Positions 31,748-44,439 of a DNA stretch of 64,000 bases are shown here, piece after piece (positions within the stretch are counted from its first letter, which is position 1; each line of letters begins with the position of its first letter). The DNA is from Trichobilharzia regenti (taxonomy: Eukaryota; Platyhelminthes; Trematoda; Strigeidida; Schistosomatidae): assembly GCA_944472135.2 (NCBI GenBank), contig OX235270.1:144909632-144973631 (forward strand), read 5' to 3'. The translations under genes and the position numbers were made by a program. The notes under the pieces are model-generated. The model did not search any database. It had not been told where the DNA came from and worked only from the letters and a program-made list of their open reading frames with translations.

Positions 31748-33405
31748 TGCTGGCTCCCTCCTTGCATGAAAACAGGAACGGTCTAGTGCACCCGTATCCA
31801 TTAGGCACACTTGACACTTGCACAAGTATAGGTCAAATAAAGAACCCTACCCACTTCTGTAACCTAACTAAAAATAAAAATTCCTTAGTCTATAGCAAAT
31901 CCAGTACTCCAACTCCTAATTCTTCACCGAAAACAGCACACACCAACTCGATAGACATAGGTGAGCATGATGCTGAAACTCCTCTTAACATAGGATCGTC
32001 ATGTCCAGCAGAACTACTGGGTGCTGAACCATATTCGGGGCTGACTAACGAACTTAAATACTTCAAATGCTACTTCAACTCTCATCTTTACGTAATCCTC
32101 ATAAATGCTAGATCTGTTCTAAATAAATTGCCGATGCTCAGAGCACTCACAGTAATATACAAACCCCCTGTAATTGTCATCACTGAATCTTGGTGTCATT
32201 CGAACATCCTGGATGAAGAAATAAGCTTAGATAACTACACACACTTTCGGTGTGACAGGGAAGGTGGTAAGGGAGGGGGTTGTCTCATGTACTTTCTGAA
32301 TGCACTTACTGTATCACAGCTAGAAAGTAGTACACTTAACATGCCTGAGACTCTATGGGTTAATGTACACTTAAATAACGTAACAGCATTAATTGGATGC
32401 ACCTACAGAGCACCTGGCACCTTTAGTAATTACGAGACCCAACTTATTAATACTCTGGAGCAATTATCCGACTTACAATACGATCATAAGATCCTATGTG
32501 GGGACTTTAACTTACCTGAAATCAACTGGGATATACCCACAGGCCCAACTAAATTTGATAAGTTCTTAGACACACTGGATATACTTGGCTGGAAACAAAC
32601 TGTCACTACTCCCACAAGAGGTAATAACGTACTAGACTTAATCTTCTGCCACAATATAAGCCCCCTTTCAACGCTAGTAGGTTCTGAGTTTCCAGGGAGC
32701 GACCACAAAACAGTGATATGTGCACTGCCAATTCCGCTGAGTAGCAATGCATCTCATACCTCCACTTCACAACAAGTAATATATAGGAACTATAGTAAGG
32801 CAAACTGGGCCTTAGTTGAATCGATGCTAAGATCCTCCAAATGGGATGAATACTTCACTACTGATGACCTATCGAGAGCCCTAACCATCTTCTACCATAA
32901 CTCTAACACATGCTTAGATGCTGTCATTCCACTCCAAACACTAAAGGTTTCCCCACACAGAAAGTCATTCATAAAACCAAAGGATCGTACGAAACTGAAG
33001 AGACTCTCAACAAGTTACTTCAAACACCACGACTTTGGCACTCTAGGTCTAATACTTAACACCCTTAGCTCCATCTCACAAGCTCGAGATTTCCGTATGA
33101 GAAAGGAAGAACGCATCGCAGTAGCCAGTCCTGCTAGAGTGTATGCACTCACAGAAATCTTAAGGAAGCGAATGAATCGCAAAAATCACAGCATTTCTCT
33201 CCTCATAGACAAAGGTAGGCTATGCACTAACTCTGCAGACATATGTGAACTATTCAACAAAACGTTTGCAGGTAACTACCTTAAGCCCTCAGTCCAGCTA
33301 CTCGATATACACCCTGTTACTAATATGGCACAAACTCCATCTCCACTCGCACCAAACCAAATTAGCACTGTTGAATTCAATTACACTAATAATAACCAAA
33401 CTATA
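31651..33405 (+). pseudogene. CR1 ORF2, endonuclease half (copy G)
   Basis: The frame runs open to the break. The APE-type endonuclease covers roughly residues 145-370: LINARSVLNK, TESWC, GGGCLMYF, GDFNLPEINW, LDLIFCHN and GSDHK. All catalytic motifs are present. The linker to the reverse transcriptase follows and ends at EFNYTN. The first 140 residues resemble ORF1 tail sequence (Ser/Thr/Asn-rich) more than endonuclease, so the true ORF2 start may be further in, or the two ORFs may have been joined by a shift. Loss of continuity makes it inactive. Confidence 0.8.
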
Positions 33406-33963
33406 ATAATAATGTATATTCTCATATAAACATATAAATTTACATGAAAATGCATGCCATTTTTACAGGCACGATCAAGTATGTTATAATATCAAATCTT
33501 AGATTGTCTACAAGTTAATAATGTTTCAACAGTTAAATATTTGATATATATATAATTACACTCATTGTCTGAACCAGGCCGTATAGTTATTGAATTTTAC
33601 AGTTGTCCTCCAGGTTGAGCGGGAAAATCGACTTCGTTTCGTTTTCATCCCGTGGTTGTCGGCATAAGATAACCAACCATTATTGAGGTAAGTACAACGT
33701 TTACAAGGGAGCTGTTTTTAGAAAAGTAAAAGTGCTAAGGTGAATCAATAAAGTGCAATGAAATGGGGAAGTCCAAGTATCACTAATAAATGCATTAATA
33801 AAGGAAACTCCCTAGGTTGACAACGTTCATTTGCAATGTATAATGCTTCCTGTACAGTTTGCAATATCATTAAGTCCACTTTTGGTTTCAATACATTTTT
33901 TTCCTTATGTCGGTTTTCCATATTTTATGACTTTTGTGCATTTGGTGCACAACCGCGCCCAAC
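33406..33963 (-). mobile_element. CR1 3' segment, family A, left outer arm of foldback
   Basis: The (ATT)n tail lies at 33406-33415 and the 3' module at 33416-33475. It is the reverse complement of 35083-35667 with scattered differences, and it continues into the 347-bp arm that starts at 33964. Confidence 0.7.
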
Positions 33964-35082
33964 AGAGAATAGCAATAGAATAAGTCGAATCAAATAATGA
34001 ACGAGCTATGAAATATTAGGTTTAATGGAATATAATGAGGATCAAGTAAAGACGTTATTAGAATATGAATGAGATAAGACATTGTGAAGTGGTATTTAAA
34101 TATCCGACGATGGATAGCAAGTTAATTTATAAGATGCCCCATAAATCTGTGCAGATCCCGCGTGGTCGCATTTCAACAATACGCTGGGCGAATGGTATAT
34201 ATTTAAAGGCAGAAGCATGATCTGTCTAGGCGTTCATTATTATCTTTTTCAAGATAAAGATCTAAGCCCTCATAAAAATCAGAAAAATCTCGAGCCTTTA
34301 ATTTGTATATTGCTGTTCCTGCAGAATGGGGCGATTCACCTTAGTGACCCCCACCATATCTACTGATCAGCTAACGCCACCCTCCCTCCTTTTTTGATGT
34401 TAAGCTCTGAGACTATGATTATTATCGCTACCGCAAATATATTGCTTGGTACCAGACATGTTCGTACCTCATATTCCATCTCCCTAGCTTTCTTAATGAG
34501 TGCTTCCAATAGGTCTCCGCGTACATCTTTATGAACATTATATATGCATGCATGCGTCCTAATGAACAGATTACTTTATAAGAAGTTAAAACCTTAAAGA
34601 ATAAAAGGAATAGGTTTTGTGAATAGTGGAGCAAGATTCAGCAGAACACTATAGTTATGGTTCAATGTAGGTAGTATGAACTGAAGGTAGGGTCGGTTGG
34701 CAGGACTTAGTGTACTAAATTATCATGACAGTCTTATATACAAATTAAAGGCTCGAGATATTTCTGATTTTTATGAGGGCTTAGATCTTTATCTTGAAAA
34801 AGATAATAGTGAACGCCTTGACAGATAATGCTTCTACCTTTAAATATATACCATTCGCTCAGCCTATTGTTGAGATGCGACCACGTGGGATCTGCACAGA
34901 TTTATGGGGCATCTTATGAATTAACTTGCTATCCATTGTCAGATCTTTAAATACCACTTCACAATATCTTGTCTCACTTAATTTCTAATAACGTCTTTAC
35001 TTGATTCTCATTATATTCCATTAAACCTAACATTTTATAGCTCTTTATGAATTTGATTCGACTTATTCTATTCCTATTCTCT
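33964..35082. repeat. foldback: 347-bp inverted arms around a 426-bp spacer
   Basis: 33964-34310 and 34737-35082 are reverse complements along their whole length, with scattered substitutions. The outer ends are AGAGAATAG and its complement. The spacer 34311-34736 has no coding frame of note; its first 90 bases resemble 25500-25585. Together with the outer CR1 segments the inverted arms reach about 0.9 kb on each side. Neither a transposase nor a clear target duplication is visible. Confidence 0.75.
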
Positions 35083-35667
35083 GGAGGGTACGGTTGTGCA
35101 CCAAATAGAAAAAAAGACATGAAATAAAGACAACTGGCTTGAAAATAATTGTATTAAAGCCAAAAGTGAACGCATGATAGTATAAAATATATTGGTTTCA
35201 TTATACATTGCAAATGAACGTTGTCGGCCTAAGGATTAATTACTTCCCCATTCTGTTTTCTATATAAATGTGTTTATTAATGATATATTTCACTCACTTA
35301 ATCTATTACACTTTAATGTTACACCACAGCACTTTAATTTTTCTAAAACAGCTTCCAATTCCTTGTAAACGTTGTACTTACCTCAATATTGGTTGATTAT
35401 CGTATGCCTACAACCACGGGATGAAAACGAAACGAAGTCGATTTTCCCGCTCAACCTGGAGGACAATTGTACAATTCAATAACTATACAGCCTAGTTCAG
35501 ACAATGTGTATATATATATATATCAAATATTTAACTGTTGAAACATTAATAACTTGTAGGTAATTTAAGATTTGACATTATATCATCCTTGATCGTGCCT
35601 GTAAAAATGGCATGCATTTTCATGTAAATTTATGTTTATATGAAAATAAATTATTATTATTATTATA
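35083..35667 (+). mobile_element. CR1 3' segment, family A, right outer arm of foldback
   Basis: Sense is plus here. The 3' module is at 35590-35650: CGTGCC and GGCATG pair around TGTAAAAAT, then TTTTCATGTAAA pairs with TTTATATGAAAA, and an (ATT)n tail closes it. Confidence 0.7.
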
Positions 35668-37086
35668 TATAGTCAACATTTGACATTGCAAAGTAACCTG
35701 TCTACATATATTATAAAAAGATATTAACACAGAACCAACGAAATTTTAGCATTTGGTTAACAATACTACAGAAGGGTAGTTAGTACTACAGGTAGTCGTG
35801 AAGTAAATCAATCTATGTATAATAAGAGCATAGTCAGTGTCATAATTCGTATTATCAAAGAATACATTAGGCTCAATAACTGAGTGTTATAAGGGAAATA
35901 AGAGCGGTAAACCAAGAGAACATTTGCCGCATAAATATTTTAATCATTTTTGGTATTTTAATGACAATCTAATTTCAAGTATTGAACCTACATAATTACT
36001 AAGTATTATTATGTTAGTCTTGGAACTAGTGTACTTTCTGTAGTTAAATATTGAAATGCCATTGTCTCTCCACTCTACCAGCAGTTGAGATCTTTGAGGC
36101 GGGCTAGGGTGGACATGTTTATATGTTTTTCTAGGCTCCTTTTGAAACAGTCAGGCCTTTCACATGATCTTATCTCAGAGGGTAGTTGGTTCCAAAGTTT
36201 GCAATATTTAATGGTGAAGTTAGCTCTAGTGGTGAGTTTATGGGTGTTAACCTTGAGAAGGTACTTGTGGTTGCGTAGTCCATACGATTTAGGATTAGCC
36301 CAGGTTATGGACGAGTTACTGTTACAGTGCTTTCTTATAACTTTGAATAAGAGAAATAAATTGCACTTCACTCTCCTTAACCATAAGGGCTCTAAGCTCA
36401 GTCGAATGCATCTGTCAAGGTATTCTATTTGCTGACCATAGCCTAATATGCGTTTCGTGAGGAATCTTTGGACACTTTCAACTTTTTTTCTGTCTGCTGA
36501 TTTAAAGCTACTGTATAAGTGGGCACAGTATTCAAGTCTGGGACAAATGCTTATCTTATATATGGCTAATCTGACTTCTGGAGTGTAAAAGTTGCGTAGC
36601 ACAAAGCCGGTTAGACGTTTACAATCAGATACCACCTTATTTGCATGTTCAGTAAAGGTAAGATCTGAGTATGTTATCCCGAGATCTGTGACCGTGTTTG
36701 TGTTTGAGACAAGGTCACCGTACATGTATAGACACATGCTAGGTTTCCAACGTCCGAAGTATGTTATCTTAGATTTAGCTGGATTGAACGTTAACTGCCA
36801 CTTTTCACTCCAATTACATAGACTATTTAGGTCTTCTTGGATTTTACTAACAATATTCATATCATTATAGTCAAAATCATAGACAACTTTGAGGTCATCT
36901 GCAAAGAGGTATGGCTTGCCATACTTGATGACAGAGACAATATCATTTATGAATACAATGAATAGGGTAGGGCCAAGAACACTACCTTGTATCACGCCGC
37001 TGGTTATCGGTTTGGATGTTGATAAGTGATGGCTGACTTTAACTAACTGTTCTCTTCCCGTAAGAAAAGAAGTTATAAGAACCCTC
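35668..37086 (-). pseudogene. CR1-D reverse transcriptase, 5'-truncated (unit 1)
   Basis: An open frame of 337 codons (36075-37088) starts inside the palm domain: SGVIQGSVLGPTLFIVFINDI, catalytic FADD, WQLTFNPAKS, YKISICPRLEYCAHL and the end motif KLWNQLPSEIR. The 3' UTR follows down to 35668 and closes with GTCAA-ATG-TTGAC, a five-pair hairpin, and a TA-rich tail. It lacks the TGCCTGTA module of the other families. The upstream part, with motif A and the endonuclease, is missing, so it is a dead 5'-truncated copy. It meets copy G head to head near 37086 through a short overlap (GTTCTTATAAC). Confidence 0.8.
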
Positions 37087-38619
37087 AAAAGTTCAAAAGG
37101 TTTCGGTACCGACGGTATATCATCTTACTTCCATAAATATGGTGGCCCTGACATTCCTCTACTGCTGCTTAAAATATTCACAATGTCCCTAGAAACCCAA
37201 ACTTACCCTGACATATGGAAGACTACATTCATTATGCCTAAACACAAATCTGGCTCGAAAACTGAAGTCAGTAACTACCGGCCGATCAATATCACACCTA
37301 TAGCATCTAGAATCATGGAGAGACTAGTCAAAGATAACTTGATCAAACATATGCTTAGCCGCAATATTATAAGTCCGAACCAACATGGATTCCTGAAATC
37401 CAGATCATGTTAAACATGTCACCCAGACTTCTTCAATTTTGTAACCAGCAGTCGTGACAGACGGCAACTAGTGCTTGTCATCTATTTTGACATTTCTAAG
37501 GCATTTGACCGTGTTGACCATTTACTGCTAACAAATAAGCTGAACTCCCTAGGAATACGTGACCCATTATTAGGATGGCTTAAATCATTCCTTAACAATA
37601 GGTCCCAAATAGCTAAACTCGGGTCTGCAACCTCCAAACCTAGCCCTATCACTTCTGGTGTAGTACAAGGTAGTGTCATTGGACCCCTCCTATTTACACC
37701 ATACATCAATGACATATGCGCTTGATTTACGCATGGGAAACCATTCATCTTCGCCGATGACCCAAAAGTAGCTTGTACATTCCAAAGTGATGACTTAGGG
37801 TACTTCGAGAATGTAGTGCAGAAGGTATTAGATAAAATGACTGATTGGTCGTCCTTATGGAATCTCCAATTTAATCTGAACAAATGTAGCTGGATCTGCT
37901 TCGGCTCACCCTCAAATGACCTGAAATTAACGCTTCAATCCGCTAACCTAACAAGACTCCGAAGTGTCGTTGACCTAGGCCTTAGGTACTCTAGTGACTT
38001 GACATTCTCTGAGCAAGTAGAATCACAGACTAGAAAATCGAGGATGCTCTTAGTATGCATACTCAGGAACTTTCACGACAATGAAGCCAAGCTAATTCTG
38101 TACAAAACATGTGTCAGACCACTACTAGAATACTGTCCATTTATTATAAGCAGCACTCACACACGTGATAAGCTAAGGATGGAAAGTATCCAACGATATT
38201 TTACCTCAAAACTACTTGGCTACGATTGTAAGAAAGACTACACCTCACGGTGCATGATCCTAAAACTTGACCCACTTTGGACAAGGCGACTTATTATAAA
38301 CCTAATATTCTTCTTTAAGGTCCTTCACAAAATATCATTCTCAGGGAACAGGGACATACAATTCGCACAGGAAGGTTCTTACGATCTGCGTAATCAAACT
38401 TCCACAGTGACAACTCATTCTTTTAAGTCAACACTCCGTGAAACCTTCTTCACAGTCATGTATTCTAAAATATGGAATAGCCTGCCCCTAGATGTCAGAA
38501 CTTGCTCTTCGGTTACAAGCTTCAAACGCTCTCTATACAGACTGTTTCACTCTACTGATTACATTAATAAACTATTTACTCCTAAAACGAACCAACTACT
38601 AATCTACAACAGCACCTAA
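37087..38619 (+). pseudogene. CR1 ORF2, reverse transcriptase half (copy G, unit 1)
   Basis: This continues the copy G ORF2. Motifs in order are NYRPINITPI, HGFLKSRSC, YFDISKAFDRV, SGVVQGSVIGPLL, the catalytic box as FADDPK, NLNKCSWICFG, VRPLLEYCPF and KIWNSLPLDVR. In-frame stops lie at 37411-37413 (TAA after KSRSC) and near 37723 (TGA after NDICA). The frame then shifts slightly between 37725 and 37816. With these breaks the protein cannot be made whole. The same stops occur in unit 2. Confidence 0.85.
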
Positions 38620-39780
38620 AAAACGCACTTCAACACCCTTAGCAATCTAAAAACTATAAATAAACTAGCAGCATGGATGCATAAAGACTGAGTACGGAAC
38701 ATACAGGATTAGTTTACCCTTAGAAATAGGACCTATCACTCTATTGTAACCTTCAAACGCTTGCTATATAAGCTTTTATCTCAATGACTATCCCTACCAG
38801 AACCCATCATTTATTTCTAAAACGCATCAGTCATTAGAACACTAAAATGCTCAGACTCATTAATACATATTATGACACTAAATAAGACTTCGCATACATA
38901 CGTGAAAACATACCTACAATATAGATAACTATTTACTAAGGTATAATATACAATTGACATAAACATTTATATATCTATGATATATTAAATGTCCTTTTCA
39001 TATTCACATACTTTCTCTTTCTGGTATTCTGCTGCTCCTATTCATCTTCTGGTCGAGGTCGAACAACCCAGCATCTAAACTGAAATGAGGATTAATTCCA
39101 AACAATCTAGCTCATAACCACTCAAATTCCAGGAACGATCCAATTCTACCATTTGAAGACGCTGGCGAACATGCTGTAAATGAGCATTCATGATCTGAAA
39201 CGAAGAAGCAACTGGTTTTCAAACAGTTTCCCAACATCTTACTCAACTTACGAGTACAGTCCCCCATGCAGACACAAATGGCGCAAATGGAGAATTCTGG
39301 AATCGACCTCGGCACCATTTGATGCAGTAAAACAACCCAACATGACCTTATCTAGTTTTCGCCTTCACAATCAAATTTCTTTCCTGTTATAAAACTACGA
39401 TGAGACTGCTGAAAGAATGGAATAAATATATCACTGATCTCAACATAATACATCAATAAACTTTGAGCCAAGGGTGCTGTTCACAACAAAGTTATATGAG
39501 AGAATTGACTTCAAGCTTTATTTTTCCCAGATATTTGTATTACATTCATCTGATGTCTGGGTTTTTTGTTAATGCGAAGACAATATTTCTATATCTCTTT
39601 ATGTGCTACACAAACAGACTTTATAGCAGACTGTTCTGACGGACTCTCATATCAGAAAGAACAACCAAACTGTAAATTTATCATACATTAAGTTATGTGT
39701 AATTTATATAATAACTTATCCATGCCTGTACAATTAGTATGTTCCTGCATAAACAGGAAGAAATATATATATATATATAC
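38620..39780 (+). other. 3' UTR of CR1 copy G with two RNA motifs
   Basis: No coding frame is supported. 39120-39770 is the reverse complement of the segment at 56390-57020. The conserved UTR hairpin is at 39526-39561 (CCCAGATAT with ATGTCTGGG). The terminal module is at 39715-39780: CATGC and GTATG pair around TGTACAATT, TTCCTG pairs with CAGGAA, and a (TA)n tail follows. Confidence 0.7.
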
Positions 39781-41894
39781 AGAGAATAGGAATAGAATAA
39801 GTCGAATCAAATAATGAACGAGCTATGAAATATTAGGTTTAATGGAATATAATGAGGATCAAGTAAAGACGTTATTAGAATATGAATGAGATAAGACATT
39901 GTGAAGTGGTATTTAAATATCCGACGATGGATAGCAAGTTAATTTATAAGATGCCCCATAAATCTGTGCAGATCCCGCGTGGTCGCATCTCAACAATACG
40001 CTGGGCGAATGGTATATATTTAAAGGCAGAAGCATGATCTGTCTAGGCGTTCATTATTATCTTTTTCAAGATAAAGATCTAAGCCCTCATAAAAATCAGA
40101 AAAATCTCGAGCCTTTAATTTGTATATTGCTGTTCCTGCAGAATGGGGCGATTCACCTTAGTGACCCCCACCATATCTACTGATCAGCTAACGCCACCCT
40201 CCCTCCTTTTTTGATGTTAAGCTCTGAGACTATGATTATTATCGCTACCGCAAATATATTGCTTGGTACCAGACATGTTCGTACCTCATATTCCATCTCC
40301 CTAGCTTTCTTAATGAGTGCTTCCAATAGGTCTCCGCGTACATCTTTATGAACATTATATATGCATGCATGCGTCCTAATGAACAGATTACTTTATAAGA
40401 AGTTAAAACCTTAAAGAATAAAAGGAATAGGTTTTGTGAATAGTGGAGCAAGATTCAGCAGAACACTATAGTTATGGTTCAATGTAGGTAGTATGAACTG
40501 AAGGTAGGGTCGGTTGGCAGGACTTAGTGTACTAAATTATCATGACAGTCTTATATACAAATTAAAGGCTCGAGATATTTCTGATTTTTATGAGGGCTTA
40601 GATCTTTATCTTGAAAAAGATAATAGTGAACGCCTTGACAGATAATGCTTCTACCTTTAAATATATACCATTCGCTCAGCCTATTGTTGAGATGCGACCA
40701 CGTGGGATCTGCACAGATTTATGGGGCATCTTATGAATTAACTTGCTATCCATTGTCAGATCTTTAAATACCACTTCACAATATCTTGTCTCACTTAATT
40801 TCTAATAACGTCTTTACTTGATTCTCATTATATTCCATTAAACCTAACATTTTATAGCTCTTTATGAATTTGATTCGACTTATTCTATTCCTATTCTCTG
40901 GAGGGTACGGTTGTGCACCAAATAGAAAAAAAGACATGAAATAAAGACAACTGGCTTGAAAATAATTGTATTAAAGCCAAAAGTGAACGCATGATAGTAT
41001 AAAATATATTGGTTTCATTATACATTGCAAATGAACGTTGTCGGCCTAAGGATTAATTACTTCCCCATTCTGTTTTCTATATAAATGTGTTTATTAATGA
41101 TATATTTCACTCACTTAATCTATTACACTTTAATGTTACACCACAGCACTTTAATTTTTCTAAAACAGCTTCCAATTCCTTGTAAACGTTGTACTTACCT
41201 CAATATTGGTTGATTATCGTATGCCTACAACCACGGGATGAAAACGAAACGAAGTCGATTTTCCCGCTCAACCTGGAGGACAATTGTACAATTCAATAAC
41301 TATACAGCCTAGTTCAGACAATGTATATATATATATATATCAAATATTTAACTGTTGAAACATTAATAACTTGTAGGTAATTTAAGATTTGACATTATAT
41401 CATCCTTGATCGTGCCTGTAAAAATGGCATGCATTTTCATGTAAATTTATGTTTATATGAAAATAAATTATTATTATTATTACTATATATAGTCAACATT
41501 TGACATTGCAAAGCAACCTGTCTACATATATTATAAAAAGATATTAACACAGAACCAACGAAATTTTAGCATTTGGTTAACAATACTACAGAAGGGTAGT
41601 TAGTACTACAGGTAGTCGTGAAGTAAATCAATCTATGTATAATAAGAGCATAGTCAGTGTCATAATTCGTATTATCAAAGAATACATTAGGCTCAATAAC
41701 TGAGTGTTATAAGGGAAATAAGAGCGGTAAACCAAGAGAACATTTGCCGCATAAATATTTTAATCATTTTTGGTATTTTAATGACAATCTAATTTCAAGT
41801 ATTGAACCTACATAATTACTAAGTATTATTATGTTAGTCTTGGAACTAGTGTACTTTCTGTAGTTAAATATTGAAATGCCATTGTCTCTCCACT

Positions 41895-42908
41895 CTACCA
41901 GCAGTTGAGATCTTTGAGGCGGGCTAGGGTGGACATGTTTATATGTTTTTCTAGGCTCCTTTTGAAACAGTCAGGCCTTTCACATGATCTTATCTCAGAG
42001 GGTAGTTGGTTCCAAAGTTTGCAATATTTAATGGTGAAGTTAGCTCTAGTGGTGAGTTTATGGGTGTTAACCTTGAGAAGGTACTTGTGGTTGCGTAGTC
42101 CATACGATTTAGGATTAGCCCAGGTTATGGACGAGTTACTGTTACAGTGCTTTCTTATAACTTTGAATAAGAGAAATAAATTGCACTTCACTCTCCTTAA
42201 CCATAAGGGCTCTAAGCTCAGTCGAATGCATCTGTCAAGGTATTCTATTTGCTGACCATAGCCTAATATGCGTTTCGTGAGGAATCTTTGGACACTTTCA
42301 ACTTTTTTTCTGTCTGCTGATTTAAAGCTACTGTATAAGTGGGCACAGTATTCAAGTCTGGGACAAATGCTTATCTTATATATGGCTAATCTGACTTCTG
42401 GAGTGTAAAAGTTGCGTAGCACAAAGCCGGTTAGACGTTTACAATCAGATACCACCTTATTTGCATGTTCAGTAAAGGTAAGATCTGAGTATGTTATCCC
42501 GAGATCTGTGACCGTGTTTGTGTTTGAGACAAGGTCACCGTACATGTATAGACACATGCTAGGTTTCCAACGTCCGAAGTATGTTATCTTAGATTTAGCT
42601 GGATTGAACGTTAACTGCCACTTTTCACTCCAATTACATAGACTATTTAGGTCTTCTTGGATTTTACTAACAATATTCATATCATTATAGTCAAAATCAT
42701 AGACAACTTTGAGGTCATCTGCAAAGAGGTATGGCTTGCCATACTTGATGACAGAGACAATATCATTTATGAATACAATGAATAGGGTAGGGCCAAGAAC
42801 ACTACCTTGTATCACGCCGCTGGTTATCGGTTTGGATGTTGATAAGTGATGGCTGACTTTAACTAACTGTTCTCTTCCCGTAAGAAAAGAAGTTATAAGA
42901 ACCCTCAA
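41895..42908 (-). pseudogene. CR1-D reverse transcriptase, 5'-truncated (unit 2)
   Basis: The 337-codon frame is identical to that at 36075-37088. The palm motif with FADD and the C-terminal KLWNQLPSEIR are present; motif A and the endonuclease are missing. It was duplicated with the whole unit and has no changes of its own at the protein level. Confidence 0.8.
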
Positions 42909-44439
42909 AAGTTCAAAAGGTTTCGGTACCGACGGTATATCATCTTACTTCCATAAATATGGTGGCCCTGACATTCCTCTACTGCTGCTTAAAATATTCA
43001 CAATGTCCCTAGAAACCCAAACTTACCCTGACATATGGAAGACTACATTCATTATGCCTAAACACAAATCTGGCTCGAAAACTGAAGTCAGTAACTACCG
43101 GCCGATCAATATCACACCTATAGCATCTAGAATCATGGAGAGACTAGTCAAAGATAACTTGATCAAACATATGCTTAGCCGCAATATTATAAGTCCGAAC
43201 CAACATGGATTCCTGAAATCCAGATCATGTTAAACATGTCACCCAGACTTCTTCAATTTTGTAACCAGCAGTCGTGACAGACGGCAACTAGTGCTTGTCA
43301 TCTATTTTGACATTTCTAAGGCATTTGACCGTGTTGACCATTTACTGCTAACAAATAAGCTGAACTCCCTAGGAATACGTGACCCATTATTAGGATGGCT
43401 TAAATCATTCCTTAACAATAGGTCCCAAATAGCTAAACTCGGGTCTGCAACCTCCAAACCTAGCCCTATCACTTCTGGTGTAGTACAAGGTAGTGTCATT
43501 GGACCCCTCCTATTTACACCATACATCAATGACATATGCGCTTGATTTACGCATGGGAAACCATTCATCTTCGCCGATGACCCAAAAGTAGCTTGTACAT
43601 TCCAAAGTGATGACTTAGGGTACTTCGAGAATGTAGTGCAGAAGGTATTAGATAAAATGACTGATTGGTCGTCCTTATGGAATCTCCAATTTAATCTGAA
43701 CAAATGTAGCTGGATCTGCTTCGGCTCACCCTCAAATGACCTGAAATTAACGCTTCAATCCGCTAACCTAACAAGACTCCGAAGTGTCGTTGACCTAGGC
43801 CTTAGGTACTCTAGTGACTTGACATTCTCTGAGCAAGTAGAATCACAGACTAGAAAATCGAGGATGCTCTTAGTATGCATACTCAGGAACTTTCACGACA
43901 ATGAAGCCAAGCTAATTCTGTACAAAACATGTGTCAGACCACTACTAGAATACTGTCCATTTATTATAAGCAGCACTCACACACGTGATAAGCTAAGGAT
44001 GGAAAGTATCCAACGATATTTTACCTCAAAACTACTTGGCTACGATTGTAAGAAAGACTACACCTCACGGTGCATGATCCTAAAACTTGACCCACTTTGG
44101 ACAAGGCGACTTATTATAAACCTAATATTCTTCTTTAAGGTCCTTCACAAAATATCATTCTCAGGGAACAGGGACATACAATTCGCACAGGAAGGTTCTT
44201 ACGATCTGCGTAATCAAACTTCCACAGTGACAACTCATTCTTTTAAGTCAACACTCCGTGAAACCTTCTTCACAGTCATGTATTCTAAAATATGGAATAG
44301 CCTGCCCCTAGATGTCAGAACTTGCTCTTCGGTTACAAGCTTCAAACGCTCTCTATACAGACTGTTTCACTCTACTGATTACATTAATAAACTATTTACT
44401 CCTAAAACGAACCAACTACTAATCTACAACAGCACCTAA
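42907..44439 (+). pseudogene. CR1 ORF2, reverse transcriptase half (unit 2)
   Basis: This is the duplicate of 37087-38619, with the same two stop codons (after KSRSC and after NDICA) and the same FADDPK box. Shared breaks show that decay came before duplication. Unlike unit 1, no endonuclease half lies upstream on this strand. Confidence 0.85.

Larger units (their letters stand above)
30006..33405 (+). mobile_element. CR1-type non-LTR retrotransposon, copy G, 5' part
   Basis: It holds a 5' leader (30006-30202), ORF1 and the endonuclease half of ORF2. The ORF2 frame breaks off at EFNYTN and resumes with LKSSKGFGTDG at 37087. Copy F has both parts continuous (DFNIQN, then IKTLKSNGSTGTDD). The 3.7 kb in between is therefore an insertion complex. 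Confidence 0.8.
33964..39780. repeat. 5.82-kb tandem repeat, unit 1
   Basis: The unit contains the foldback, a family A CR1 3' segment (plus), a CR1-D reverse transcriptase end (minus) and the 3' half of CR1 copy G (plus). Unit 2 (39781-45600) matches almost base for base, including stop codons. Length differences come mainly from short (TA)n and (ATT)n runs. Each unit starts exactly at AGAGAATAG and ends at the (TA)n tail of copy G. Confidence 0.9.

Noticed and set aside
33964..35082. DNA transposon with terminal inverted repeats
   Set aside because: No transposase frame and no clean target duplication are visible, and the arms continue into CR1 3' sequence, so a foldback formed from LINE copies fits better.
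36085..36435. Plus-strand frames over the CR1-D reverse transcriptase (also at 36592 and in unit 2)
   Set aside because: They are shadows of the minus-strand reverse transcriptase, which has clear motifs.
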